Made by a program: the position numbers and the translations under genes. Below are positions 1 through 9,671 of a stretch of DNA of 40,793 nucleotides, one piece after another; the stretch's first letter is position 1, and each line of letters begins with the position of its first letter. Source of the DNA: Cytophagales bacterium (GTDB taxonomy: Bacteria > Bacteroidota > Bacteroidia > Cytophagales > Cytophagaceae); contig REBA01000028.1 in the NCBI GenBank assembly GCA_004294225.1, positions 1-40,793 of the forward strand. The letters run 5' to 3'. The notes below the pieces were generated by a model, which worked only from the letters and a program-made list of their open reading frames with translations, did not search any database and had not been told where the DNA came from.

Positions 1-52
1 TATAAATTAACAAAATTATTGAACAGTTTTTTACTATAAATGCATTAACGAA

Positions 53-2011
53 ATGAGAAAAGTTTTTAATAAAGTACTTCTGCTAATATCTTTTTTTGTG
101 ATACTATCTTCTTGTCAAGACAATAAAAAAGAGGCCACCAAAGAATTGAAGGTATATACACCAGATAGCACCATGTTTTTTTCCCTTTATGAGAAAAATA
201 CGCAAATTTATTATTCGGTAGTTCGAAATCAAGATACCATAATTAAGGAGTCTTTATTAGGTATCACTAGAGCGGATCAAGATTTTACTGAAGGGTTATC
301 TTTTGTGTCTGCTATTCCAGTTAAGAAGATTGAAGAGGCATACACTATGTATATTGGAAAGAGAAAAGAAAATAAAAATATAGGTAATGAATTAATAGCT
401 TCTTTTAAAAACAAAGCTGGTGCAATAGTTCAGATTGGTGTTAGAGCATATAATGATGGCGTAGCATTTAGATATCAATTTCCTGACGGAACGGATAGCA
501 TAACAATAAAATCAGAAGCGACATCATTTGCAATTCCTACAGATGGAAAGGCATGGCTTCAACTTTATGGTAAACCAACCGATTGGGGCCCTGCTTATGA
601 AAATGATTATAGCAATGGTTCACAGATTGGTATTTCTGCTCAAGATACTTTTGGATGGTCATTTCCAGCCTTATTCAAGTCAAATAGTCATTGGTTGATG
701 ATTACAGAAGCAAACCTTAATGAGCAATATTTTGCATCTCACTTACAATCGAACTGCGATGGTGGAATTTACAAACTGAGGTTACCAGAGCAAGGTGAAG
801 GAAAAGGTGTTTACAATAATATTGCAAAGACTAAGCTTCCATTCAATACCCCTTGGAGATTGATTATGGTAGGAGAAACAATTGCTCCGATTGTAGAATC
901 TAATTTAGTTTATGACCTCTCTGAAGCAAATAAAATTGGTGATGCTAGTTGGGTAAAACCAGGCCGCTCTTCATGGAATTGGTGGGGTGAGCACGATGGA
1001 AGCAAGAAATTTTCTAGCCTAAAAAACTTTGTCAATCTGTCTAAAGAATTTTCATGGGAATATTCTTTAGTGGATGCCAACTGGGACTTGATGGAAGATG
1101 GAGGTAAAATTGAAGATTTAGTAAAATACGCCAATAGTCAGCAAATTGGTCTATCACTATGGTATAATTCTGGGGGAATTCATAATGTGGTTACAGAACG
1201 CCCAAGAGATATAATGAGCGATCCTGTAAAAAGAAAAGAGGAATTCAAAAAGCTAAGAGCCTGGGGAGTAAAAGCAGTGAAGATTGATTTCTTTCAATCA
1301 GATAAACAAGAAATCATTAAACTTTACTTGGATATTCTTAAAGATGCAGCTGCCGAGCAAATAATGGTGGTATTCCATGGATGTACTTTGCCAAGGGGTT
1401 GGTCTAGAACGTATCCAAATTTGGTATCTATGGAAGCTATAAAAGGTGCCGAACAGTATGGTTGGGACTCAGCATTTGCAATTGCAGCTCCAGCCCATAA
1501 TACCATTGTGTGTTTTACTAGAAATGTTGTTGGTCCAATGGATTATACTCCAGTAACATTTGGGAGTTATGAAAAAGCTCCACATACCACAAGTAATGCA
1601 CATGAATTGGCCTTGGCAGTATTGTTTGAATCTGGTATTTTACATTTTGCAGATAGAGCCCCTTCTTATAGAGCATTGGCTAAACCAGTAAAAGACTATA
1701 TGAAAATTGTACCTGTAACATGGGATGATACCAAGTTTATAGATGGAGAGCCAGGAAAACTTGTAGTTCTTGCTCGTCAAAAAGGCGAAGATTGGTTCAT
1801 AGCTGGTGCTAATGGAGAAAAATTGAATAAAGAATTGAACATAAACTTACCCTTTTTAAAATCAGGTGCTCAATACAAAATGTTGCTGTTAAAAGACGGA
1901 GCCAATGCTAGTGAAATAAAAACAGAAGAATTGACTTATAGCTCTGGAAACCCCATTAATATTAAGATGATTGAAAATGGTGGATTTACTATTTGGCTGA
2001 AAAAAATATAA
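53..2011 (+). CDS. GH97 family glycoside hydrolase (SusB/alpha-galactosidase-like), lipoprotein
   Basis: A 652-residue protein whose length and motifs fit family GH97 (N-terminal beta-sandwich, TIM barrel, C-terminal beta domain), enzymes that release glucose or galactose from alpha-linked glycans. Residues 1-21 form a lipoprotein signal ending in L-S-S-C, so it should be lipidated at Cys21 and sit in the periplasm or on the outer membrane. The barrel motif VKIDFFQSDKQ carries Asp412, close in number and context to the nucleophile described for the retaining alpha-galactosidase BtGal97b. The SMEAIKGAE stretch (459-467) holds Glu461 and Glu467, candidate acid/base residues. This favours a retaining, galactosidase-type enzyme over an inverting SusB-type one, but substrate is inferred only. 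No susC/susD partner is visible. The start ATG at 53 gives a clean signal peptide; an upstream neighbour may lie outside the window. Confidence 0.9.
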   Translation: MRKVFNKVLLLISFFVILSSCQDNKKEATKELKVYTPDSTMFFSLYEKNTQIYYSVVRNQDTIIKESLLGITRADQDFTEGLSFVSAIPVKKIEEAYTMYIGKRKENKNIGNELIASFKNKAGAIVQIGVRAYNDGVAFRYQFPDGTDSITIKSEATSFAIPTDGKAWLQLYGKPTDWGPAYENDYSNGSQIGISAQDTFGWSFPALFKSNSHWLMITEANLNEQYFASHLQSNCDGGIYKLRLPEQGEGKGVYNNIAKTKLPFNTPWRLIMVGETIAPIVESNLVYDLSEANKIGDASWVKPGRSSWNWWGEHDGSKKFSSLKNFVNLSKEFSWEYSLVDANWDLMEDGGKIEDLVKYANSQQIGLSLWYNSGGIHNVVTERPRDIMSDPVKRKEEFKKLRAWGVKAVKIDFFQSDKQEIIKLYLDILKDAAAEQIMVVFHGCTLPRGWSRTYPNLVSMEAIKGAEQYGWDSAFAIAAPAHNTIVCFTRNVVGPMDYTPVTFGSYEKAPHTTSNAHELALAVLFESGILHFADRAPSYRALAKPVKDYMKIVPVTWDDTKFIDGEPGKLVVLARQKGEDWFIAGANGEKLNKELNINLPFLKSGAQYKMLLLKDGANASEIKTEELTYSSGNPINIKMIENGGFTIWLKKI

Positions 2012-2018
2012 TACCTTC

Positions 2019-2062
2019 TTAAGGACTAAAGCAATCGGTGTTCTACTTGCTTTAGTCCTTAA
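2019..2062. terminator. Bidirectional intrinsic terminator between convergent genes
   Basis: A perfect 16-bp inverted repeat (2019-2034 with 2047-2062) with a 12-nt loop lies 8 nt after the GH97 stop and just before the stop of the minus-strand DUF1802 gene. The run of A at 2001-2008 would be a U tract for minus-strand transcripts; AATATTTTTAG follows on the plus strand. It can serve both genes. Confidence 0.8.
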
Positions 2063-2067
2063 TATTT

Positions 2068-2592
2068 TTAGAAGAAAGTTCCTTTGATTTTTTTATTTTC
2101 TATTAATTTACCTTCAAATTCTTCAGGTAAATCAATATTCAGCCAAGACTTACAACCTCCATATTCTGGAAGCATTTCTAAAGAAATTGTATGGTTTAGT
2201 TCATAAACTTGAACTATCATTAGTGAAATATTCTTGTCCCAGCGATTGAACCTCTCAGAAATTACGTCTTCCTTCCACGCATGTTGATCATTTAGTTTTT
2301 TTACCATTTCCCAATCAGAAATATCTTTTTTTAATACCACTTGAGCATAATAGGAAATCAAAACATGGTTAGAAGTTTGATGGAATCTGTCCCCTTCGAG
2401 TTGTGCAACCCAATCTGATTTTAACATCGTTTCTGCTTGATGAAATAATGTAGGCATAAGGTAAAACTTGTCTCCAGTTGATTGCATTAAATCTGCATCT
2501 TCTGCTATTCCACCTTTTCTGAGAATGAGTGATTGAAGGCCTTTACCAAGTGCATCTACAATAAATGACCATTCTTTAAAAACTAAAGCCAT
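2068..2592 (-). CDS. DUF1802 family protein
   Basis: A 174-residue soluble protein with no signal peptide or membrane segment. The N-terminus FKEWSFIVDALGKGLQ followed by LILRKGGIAED and a later FYLMPTLFHQ is the characteristic pattern of DUF1802, a small family of unknown function found in several phyla. The start fits the usual family start (A-x-VFKEW). It is a single gene, convergent with the glycosidase upstream and divergent from a small lipoprotein gene downstream. No biochemical role can be proposed from the sequence; the family call rests on motif recall, not on a search. Confidence 0.75.
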   Translation of the reverse strand: MALVFKEWSFIVDALGKGLQSLILRKGGIAEDADLMQSTGDKFYLMPTLFHQAETMLKSDWVAQLEGDRFHQTSNHVLISYYAQVVLKKDISDWEMVKKLNDQHAWKEDVISERFNRWDKNISLMIVQVYELNHTISLEMLPEYGGCKSWLNIDLPEEFEGKLIENKKIKGTFF

Positions 2593-2713
2593 ATAAATCT
2601 ATCAGTTTTGTGAATAAAGGGTAAAGTTCTAAATAATCTTTTTGTCAAAAATTTTATTTTCAAATATAAGTAGGTTATTTTGTAATGATATATCAATTCT
2701 AAAAAAACAATAT

Positions 2714-3220
2714 ATGATTCGTAAATTACTATTATCATTAGCAGTGACAGCGTTTATTGCTACAATATCTTGCAACAAGAAATCATTGGTTCAACAGCCT
2801 AGCGATAGCCAAGGTAAGTATAGAAATCTTTCTTTGGAGTTAGAAAATAGCAGCCATTCAGTAAATAAGGGTAACAATACTGATATTTCTACAGTAACAA
2901 GTTCATTGAGCACTGAGCCTACAATAGCTCCTCATGAAATAAAAACTATGGAGCATAAATCATTAGAGAAAACTCTTAAAAAAGAGGATTTCACTTCTTC
3001 GAAGAGTGCTTCAAAAGTTGAAAAAAATCAAAAGTTAAAGCGATTTGAAAAGATGAAGACGATGATTGCAAAAAAATCAGGCTTGAATCAAAATATAAAA
3101 ATCGGAATAATATTGCTTTTGGTAGGATTGATAGTTAGCTATTTTGTGGGGTATATTGGTGGTATAGTTAGTTTGGTAGGTTTGATATTTTTAGTTATCG
3201 GTTTATTGGAAATACTATAA
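2714..3220 (+). CDS. Small lipoprotein with C-terminal double membrane hairpin, unknown function
   Basis: I do not recognise this protein. The reading frame is open from a TTG at 2642, but the ATG at 2714 gives a textbook export signal (MIRKLLLSLAVTAFIATISC, lipobox Cys20) and is preferred, making 168 residues. The middle part (about 30-125) is hydrophilic, Ser/Thr/Lys/Glu-rich and probably disordered. Residues 130-168 form two closely spaced hydrophobic segments rich in Gly and Ile (IKIGIILLLVGLIVSYFVGY, then a second ending at the C-terminus). A lipid anchor combined with a C-terminal hairpin would attach both ends to membrane. It is followed by a strong terminator shared with enolase on the other strand. 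Confidence 0.6.
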   Translation: MIRKLLLSLAVTAFIATISCNKKSLVQQPSDSQGKYRNLSLELENSSHSVNKGNNTDISTVTSSLSTEPTIAPHEIKTMEHKSLEKTLKKEDFTSSKSASKVEKNQKLKRFEKMKTMIAKKSGLNQNIKIGIILLLVGLIVSYFVGYIGGIVSLVGLIFLVIGLLEIL

Positions 3221-3245
3221 TTTATTTCATTTATGGGAATTAAAT

Positions 3246-3276
3246 AAAAAAGGCTTCTATTGTAGAAGCCTTTTTT
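3246..3276. terminator. Bidirectional intrinsic terminator (small lipoprotein gene / eno)
   Basis: A14-bp perfect stem (3246-3259 with 3263-3276), core GGCTTCTA/TAGAAGCC with a TTG loop, flanked by six A on the left and six T on the right. It acts as a Rho-independent terminator on both strands and sits between two convergent genes. Confidence 0.9.
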
Positions 3277-3295
3277 ATTTAAAAAAAATTGAGAT

Positions 3296-4888
<1,593 letters not shown>

Positions 4889-6109
4889 ATGCATAATCAA
4901 TTAAAATACCTTTGGTTCTTAGTTCTTATTCTATTTTATTCTTTTGTTTATGCTCAGAACACTAATGAAATAAGAGGTGTTATTTTAGATAAAGAGACAG
5001 GGAAAGGAATTCCTTTTGTAACTATATTTGATGCAAAAACCTTTGAGGGTACTTCTAGCAATGAAGATGGAGAGTTTGTCTTAAAAAATGTAGTCTTTCC
5101 TAAAACACTGGTTTTGGCTCATGTTAGCTATGAGCAAGATACCATTGTTGTGAAGCAATTAGGCAAAGACTTGCAAATAAAAATGGATGCCCTTACAGAA
5201 GTTTTACCAGAAGTAGTAGTAGGTAGTTATGCCAATAATATTGTGGCTCAGGCAAGTAAAAAAATAATGAGAGAATACGCTCAAATGTACTATGGTAAGG
5301 CTATTTATAGGCAGGTAACTCGTTGGGATGGTGTTCCTGCAGAATTTCAAGAGATAGTTTATAACACCAAATCCAATAATATCAAATTTGTTGCTGGTTC
5401 TGTAAGAACTGGTAGGTATGCAGTTAAGAAAGATGTAAGTATGTGGTTTAGGAATACCTCAGCATTTACTAGAGGATTCAGTATTTACCCTAGAGAAAAG
5501 GGAAAACCTTATTCTATGCAAGATTTAATAAGCGAGAATCCTAGCAAGAATTTTGATTTTGAAATTGTGAATCTTACAAAAGATAAAAACAGTGAAATTG
5601 CCATTGTGAAGTTTGTACATCGGGCTTATCCTGATTTTATGAATGGAGAGTTGTATATCAATACTAATGATTATTCGCTTAGAAAAATTAAATTAAAGTC
5701 TATGGATGTATTTGTAAATACCCATGATTTGAATGTGAAAGCTATTAACCAAGTACTTCAAGTAGATTATAATTTTAAAACAGTCAAAGATTCGCTTACT
5801 TCATTAGATTTTGCAAAGGTCAATATCACTTCAGATATTATCATTGAAGGTCATGAAAGCAAGAAATTAAATCTTAACTCTTATGCATATTTTTATGAAA
5901 CCAAATTCTCTAAGCCTAAGAAAATAAAGTATAAAACTTATTCTTCGAAAGAAAACGACCGATGGATGATAGATAAGAGTAAATATGATCCTAAATTTTG
6001 GAAAGAAAACCCTTATGTAAAGCGAACTCCAGCAGAAGAGGAAATTATCAAAGCTTTTGATAAAGACGGAAGTTTTGGTAGAATTATAGATGATTCAGAA
6101 TTGTTTTAA
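4889..6109 (+). CDS. Exported CarboxypepD_reg-like domain protein
   Basis: A 406-residue secreted or outer-membrane-associated protein. The frame is open from a TTG at 4838, but the ATG at 4889 gives a clean signal peptide (residues 1-22, ending FVYA before Q23) and is preferred. Residues about 26-110 form a carboxypeptidase-regulatory-like beta-sandwich (IRGVILDKETGKGIPFVTI ... SNEDGEF ... LVLAHVSYE), common at the N-terminus of TonB-dependent receptors and other Bacteroidota envelope proteins. The rest is a mainly beta region without a plug or obvious barrel ending, as in many stand-alone members. Its TAA overlaps the ATG of the next gene by one base (TAATG), so the two are translationally coupled. 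Function unknown. Confidence 0.75.
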   Translation: MHNQLKYLWFLVLILFYSFVYAQNTNEIRGVILDKETGKGIPFVTIFDAKTFEGTSSNEDGEFVLKNVVFPKTLVLAHVSYEQDTIVVKQLGKDLQIKMDALTEVLPEVVVGSYANNIVAQASKKIMREYAQMYYGKAIYRQVTRWDGVPAEFQEIVYNTKSNNIKFVAGSVRTGRYAVKKDVSMWFRNTSAFTRGFSIYPREKGKPYSMQDLISENPSKNFDFEIVNLTKDKNSEIAIVKFVHRAYPDFMNGELYINTNDYSLRKIKLKSMDVFVNTHDLNVKAINQVLQVDYNFKTVKDSLTSLDFAKVNITSDIIIEGHESKKLNLNSYAYFYETKFSKPKKIKYKTYSSKENDRWMIDKSKYDPKFWKENPYVKRTPAEEEIIKAFDKDGSFGRIIDDSELF

Positions 6110-7230
6110 TGGTTAGCATCTTAGATACCAGAACCCCTGTAACTATTCTCACTGGCTTTCTTGGAGCAGGGAAAACTACCCTGCTCAATGAATTGATTAG
6201 ACAGTATCCCGAAAAAAAGTTTGCCATTATCGAAAACGAGTTTGGAGAAATTAATATTGATAGCCATCTAGTAGTAGGCGTAGAAGAGGGGATTTTTGAA
6301 CTTTCTAATGGCTGTGTATGCTGTTCTCTCAATGGAGAATTACATGAAACTTTGATTAAAATTCAAAGCCAATTTCCTCATGTCAATCATTTGTTAGTAG
6401 AAACCACAGGTATAGCTGATCCAGGTGCTGTAGCCTATAGTTTTATAGCAAATGACAAGGTTCAATCCGTTTATAGAATAGATGCTATTATTACTTTAGT
6501 GGATGCAAAGAATTGCATAGACCAACTAAATATTCATCAAGAAGCTAGAAAGCAAGTGGCTTTAGCTGATGTGATGGTATTCAATAAAACTGATTTAATA
6601 GATAAAGAAATGGTTGATGTAATTATTTCTGAATTATCTAAAATTAATCCTTCTGCGAAAATTATTTTCACAGAATATGGTAAAATAAACTATCTAGATA
6701 TACTGAATATAGGGGCTTTTAGCTCTAACTCTATCTTAAATCATAATTATGGCATACTACCTAATGCGATAACTAAAAAATCGCTTTTAGGCAATAAAGG
6801 AAGAATTAAAGTTGCCTTGAAACATAGCAATATTAGTAGTCATAGTGTTGTCATTGAAAAAGCGATAGACATTATTAAATTTGATGCTTGGATGAACTTA
6901 ATGTTAAATTTTGCTGCTACAAATTTTTATAGAATAAAAGGAATTGTGAATGTGCATGATTTTGAACAAAAATTAATCTTTCAAGCGGTCAATAATCAGT
7001 ATGTAACTGAGCGTGGCGGTCATTGGAAAGATGAACAGAGACTTACTAAGATGGTTTTTATTGGAAAAAATATAGACAAAGAGATGCTTGTTTCTAGTTT
7101 AAATGAATGTTGTTATGATGGAGAAGCTATTCGTCCAGAGATTTTCTATAAATCTATTATGAACTTTCAAGAAAGATTGCATAAAGAAAATAAGAATGAA
7201 TTACGCGATAGCACCATTGATTCAAATTGA
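6109..7230 (+). CDS. COG0523/CobW-family GTPase, likely metallochaperone
   Basis: A 373-residue cytosolic GTPase of the CobW/P47K/COG0523 group, proteins that use GTP to load metals (often Zn) onto client enzymes. Walker A is GFLGAGKT at 16-23, the family metal-binding motif C-V-C-C is at 69-72, and the guanine-specificity motif NKTD at 159-162. The C-terminal third (about 260-355) matches a CobW C-terminal domain. The His-rich linker seen in many Zn-regulated members is absent. The start codon overlaps the stop of the envelope protein upstream, so expression is linked. No Zur-type operator could be recognised. Which metal and client are involved is unknown; assignment to a subgroup needs a tree. 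Confidence 0.9.
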   Translation: MVSILDTRTPVTILTGFLGAGKTTLLNELIRQYPEKKFAIIENEFGEINIDSHLVVGVEEGIFELSNGCVCCSLNGELHETLIKIQSQFPHVNHLLVETTGIADPGAVAYSFIANDKVQSVYRIDAIITLVDAKNCIDQLNIHQEARKQVALADVMVFNKTDLIDKEMVDVIISELSKINPSAKIIFTEYGKINYLDILNIGAFSSNSILNHNYGILPNAITKKSLLGNKGRIKVALKHSNISSHSVVIEKAIDIIKFDAWMNLMLNFAATNFYRIKGIVNVHDFEQKLIFQAVNNQYVTERGGHWKDEQRLTKMVFIGKNIDKEMLVSSLNECCYDGEAIRPEIFYKSIMNFQERLHKENKNELRDSTIDSN

Positions 7231-7273
7231 TAGATTAGCATAAAATTTCTAATTCTAATTTTAAAAAATGCGG

Positions 7274-7281
7274 TATCTTTA
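7274..7281 (+). promoter_or_regulatory. Putative -7 element for the sulfatase-like gene
   Basis: TATCTTTA fits the Bacteroidota -7 pattern TAnnTTTG except for the last base, and lies only 6 nt before the ATG at 7288. No TTG is seen at the expected -33 distance. If real, the transcript would start at or within a few bases of the start codon. Confidence 0.35.
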
Positions 7282-7287
7282 CCCCTT

Positions 7288-9165
7288 ATGTATAAAAGCC
7301 AAATTTACCTAGCTATCAAAAGTATTCTGCTTTTGATGCTAATGTATAGTCTTACAAGGTTTTTTTTTCTAGCATACAACTGGAGTTTTTTTGCTGAAGC
7401 ATCTTGGGGCGTAATTCTTAATTCATTTATTTTAGGGTTAAGGTTCGATATTTCAGTTGTGCTATTAATAAATTCAATTTATATAGCAATACTCCTTTTC
7501 CCAATAAAGTTAGTTACTAGAGATGGTGTTCAACTACTTCTAAAAAGTATTTACTTTCTTATTAATATACCATTATTGATTATTAATTTGGCAGATGTAC
7601 CCTATTTTAGTTTCAAGGGCAAACGAACCACTTTTGAAATTATTGGAATTGCAGAAGATGTAATTGCTCAAATTGGTCAGTTAACCATCCATTATTGGTT
7701 TATACCGATATTAGTTGTTATAATGATTGTTTTTTTATGGAAGTTGTATCCGCGATTTTCTATTTCTACCCCAATTTCGCCCTATAAATGGTATGATTGG
7801 GGTCTTTTTGTATTATTTATTGCTTGTTCAGTTATAGGAATAAGAGGTGGTCTTCAGCTAAAGCCTATACGACCGAACATGGCGTTTGTATTTTCCCCTA
7901 ATGTAGTTGGGAACGTTGTTTTGAATACTCCTTTTGTAATGGTACATTCTTCTCAGTTACCGCTTATAGAGAGGATAAGTTTTTTTTCAGAACAAACTGC
8001 ACTTGATTATATAAAAATAGAAGAAGGCAATAAAGAAATCTATAGGCCAATAATTAGTGGGAAACCCAATGTGGTGATTTTTATTTTAGAAAGCTTCTCC
8101 TCTGAATATACAAGCTTTGCAAACCCTTGGAAAGGATATACTCCTTTTTTAGACTCAATATCGGCTCAAGGTTTATTTTTTGCACACCATCTTGCAAATG
8201 GTCGTACTTCTATAGAGGGGCTTCCTGCAATCATGGCTTCACTGCCTAGTTTGATGAGAGAACCCTTTATCACTTCTGCTTATCAGGGAAATCAAATCTT
8301 CGGCCTGGCAGATGTGTTTAGAAGCAATGGTTATACAACTAGTTTTTATCATGGAGGAAATAATGGTACAATGGGGTTTGATGTTTTTGCAAAGAATGCT
8401 GGTTTTTCAAATTATTATGGAAGAAATGAATATCCCAATATTGAAAAGCATGATGATGGCAACTGGGGGATTTTCGATCATTATTTTTTTCAATATTTTG
8501 CTCATCAGTTAGAACAAACTCCTAAGCCTTTTTTCTCGGCTATATTCACGCTCAGTTCTCATCAGCCCTATACTATTCCTGAAAATTTTAAAGCAAAATA
8601 TTTCGAAGGACCCATACCTATTATAAAAACTATTAAATACGCCGATGATGCTTTAAGAAGTTTTTTTGATACCGCAAAAAAAATGAAATGGTATTCCAAT
8701 ACTATTTTTGTTTTTACCGCTGATCATACCCAAGATAAAATTCAGCCTTGGAGTGTATATAACGACTTTCATGTCCCGCTTTTATTTTTTAGCCCTCAGT
8801 GGATTAAATCCTATACTGTTAAGGATAAACTTTCTCAACATTTGGATATATCACCTACCTTATTAGATATGCTTAATATTGTTCCTTTAAAGAAATCTAT
8901 TTTTGGAAATAGTTTGTTCAATAAGAATTATTCTGGACGAGCAATCAATTATGATGGAAATTCTGAAAATACTTTATTAGTGAAAAGAAATGGAATTTCA
9001 ACACTTTCTATTGATGGTAAAATTAGCCACATGGATTTCCAAATAACTAATACTAGTGTCCTGGATGTTATTAATGATAGTTTGAAACAACAGTATAGTC
9101 AAGAGTTGAAAGCAATGAAGCAGCTTCATAATAATGGTTTGATAGATAATAATATCTATAGATAG
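7288..9165 (+). CDS. LtaS-like membrane sulfatase-fold enzyme (phosphoglycerol/phosphoethanolamine transferase type)
   Basis: A 625-residue protein with about five N-terminal transmembrane helices (residues 10-210), then a large extracytoplasmic alkaline-phosphatase/sulfatase-fold domain. The domain opens with VVIFILESFSSE (Glu268 as metal ligand), has the nucleophile region GRTSIEG (Thr307, equivalent to the catalytic Thr of lipoteichoic acid synthase), and a late metal motif TADHTQD (Asp479, His480). Gram-negative members add phosphoglycerol or phosphoethanolamine to glycans or lipids, so a role in envelope modification is likely; teichoic acid synthesis is not implied. Its stop is only 3 nt from that of the convergent gene at 9169. 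Substrate is inferred by family. Confidence 0.88.
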   Translation: MYKSQIYLAIKSILLLMLMYSLTRFFFLAYNWSFFAEASWGVILNSFILGLRFDISVVLLINSIYIAILLFPIKLVTRDGVQLLLKSIYFLINIPLLIINLADVPYFSFKGKRTTFEIIGIAEDVIAQIGQLTIHYWFIPILVVIMIVFLWKLYPRFSISTPISPYKWYDWGLFVLFIACSVIGIRGGLQLKPIRPNMAFVFSPNVVGNVVLNTPFVMVHSSQLPLIERISFFSEQTALDYIKIEEGNKEIYRPIISGKPNVVIFILESFSSEYTSFANPWKGYTPFLDSISAQGLFFAHHLANGRTSIEGLPAIMASLPSLMREPFITSAYQGNQIFGLADVFRSNGYTTSFYHGGNNGTMGFDVFAKNAGFSNYYGRNEYPNIEKHDDGNWGIFDHYFFQYFAHQLEQTPKPFFSAIFTLSSHQPYTIPENFKAKYFEGPIPIIKTIKYADDALRSFFDTAKKMKWYSNTIFVFTADHTQDKIQPWSVYNDFHVPLLFFSPQWIKSYTVKDKLSQHLDISPTLLDMLNIVPLKKSIFGNSLFNKNYSGRAINYDGNSENTLLVKRNGISTLSIDGKISHMDFQITNTSVLDVINDSLKQQYSQELKAMKQLHNNGLIDNNIYR

Positions 9166-9168
9166 TCA

Positions 9169-9618
9169 TTAGCTTTCATACTTTGGTAAATTTTCTAAAA
9201 ACTCATAAGTTTTGCTTTCATGGTTCAGACGACAACACAAATGACGCAGACCATTGGTGACTACTAGGTACTTTGCCATTAAAGAATAGCTGTAATTTGC
9301 TGCTTGCTCAAAGGTTTTTTGAGTGAGTGGAATGTGAGAGGCTTTGCATTCTACCACCATAAATACTTTTCCAGATTGGTCATAAATAGTGATATCAGTT
9401 CTTTTTCTTAAAGTATGATATTTCAAACCTCGCTCTATTGCACATAATGCTTTGGGATAATGGAGATAATTCATTAAAAAATGTAAAAAATTTTGTCTAA
9501 CCCACTCTTCGGGAGTTAACAATATGTGTTTTTTACGTATTAGGTCAAAAACATAAGATTTATTCTCGATTTGAGAAATGATTAACTGAGCAAAAGGTAA
9601 GTTGAGTTTTTGCATCAT
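9169..9618 (-). CDS. Orphan HSDR_N-type PD-(D/E)XK nuclease-like protein
   Basis: A 149-residue protein resembling the N-terminal nuclease domain of type I restriction subunit R (HSDR_N_2), here without helicase domains. The catalytic-type residues are present: Asp75 in KRTDITIYD, then Glu90-x-Lys92 in VVECKA, followed by Gln105 in FEQAANYS, the pattern of a PD-(D/E)XK fold. Two adjacent ATGs (9618 and 9615) follow a TTG; the first ATG was chosen. No methylase, specificity or helicase gene is nearby, so it is not part of a restriction system here. Stand-alone copies are common in Bacteroidota chromosomes; what they cut, or whether they do, is not known to me. Confidence 0.8.
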   Translation of the reverse strand: MMQKLNLPFAQLIISQIENKSYVFDLIRKKHILLTPEEWVRQNFLHFLMNYLHYPKALCAIERGLKYHTLRKRTDITIYDQSGKVFMVVECKASHIPLTQKTFEQAANYSYSLMAKYLVVTNGLRHLCCRLNHESKTYEFLENLPKYES

Positions 9619-9671
9619 CAAATATATTAAACAAATAAGCTTAGTTAATAGACATCTTTAAATTATAATAT

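Noticed and set aside
2642-2713. TTG start 24 codons upstream for the small lipoprotein
   Set aside because: The ATG at 2714 gives a perfect lipoprotein signal; the extension would bury it.
7288-9165. Lipoteichoic acid synthase in the Gram-positive sense
   Set aside because: The genome context (lipoproteins, OstA-like protein, outer-membrane barrels) is Gram-negative; only the enzyme fold is shared.
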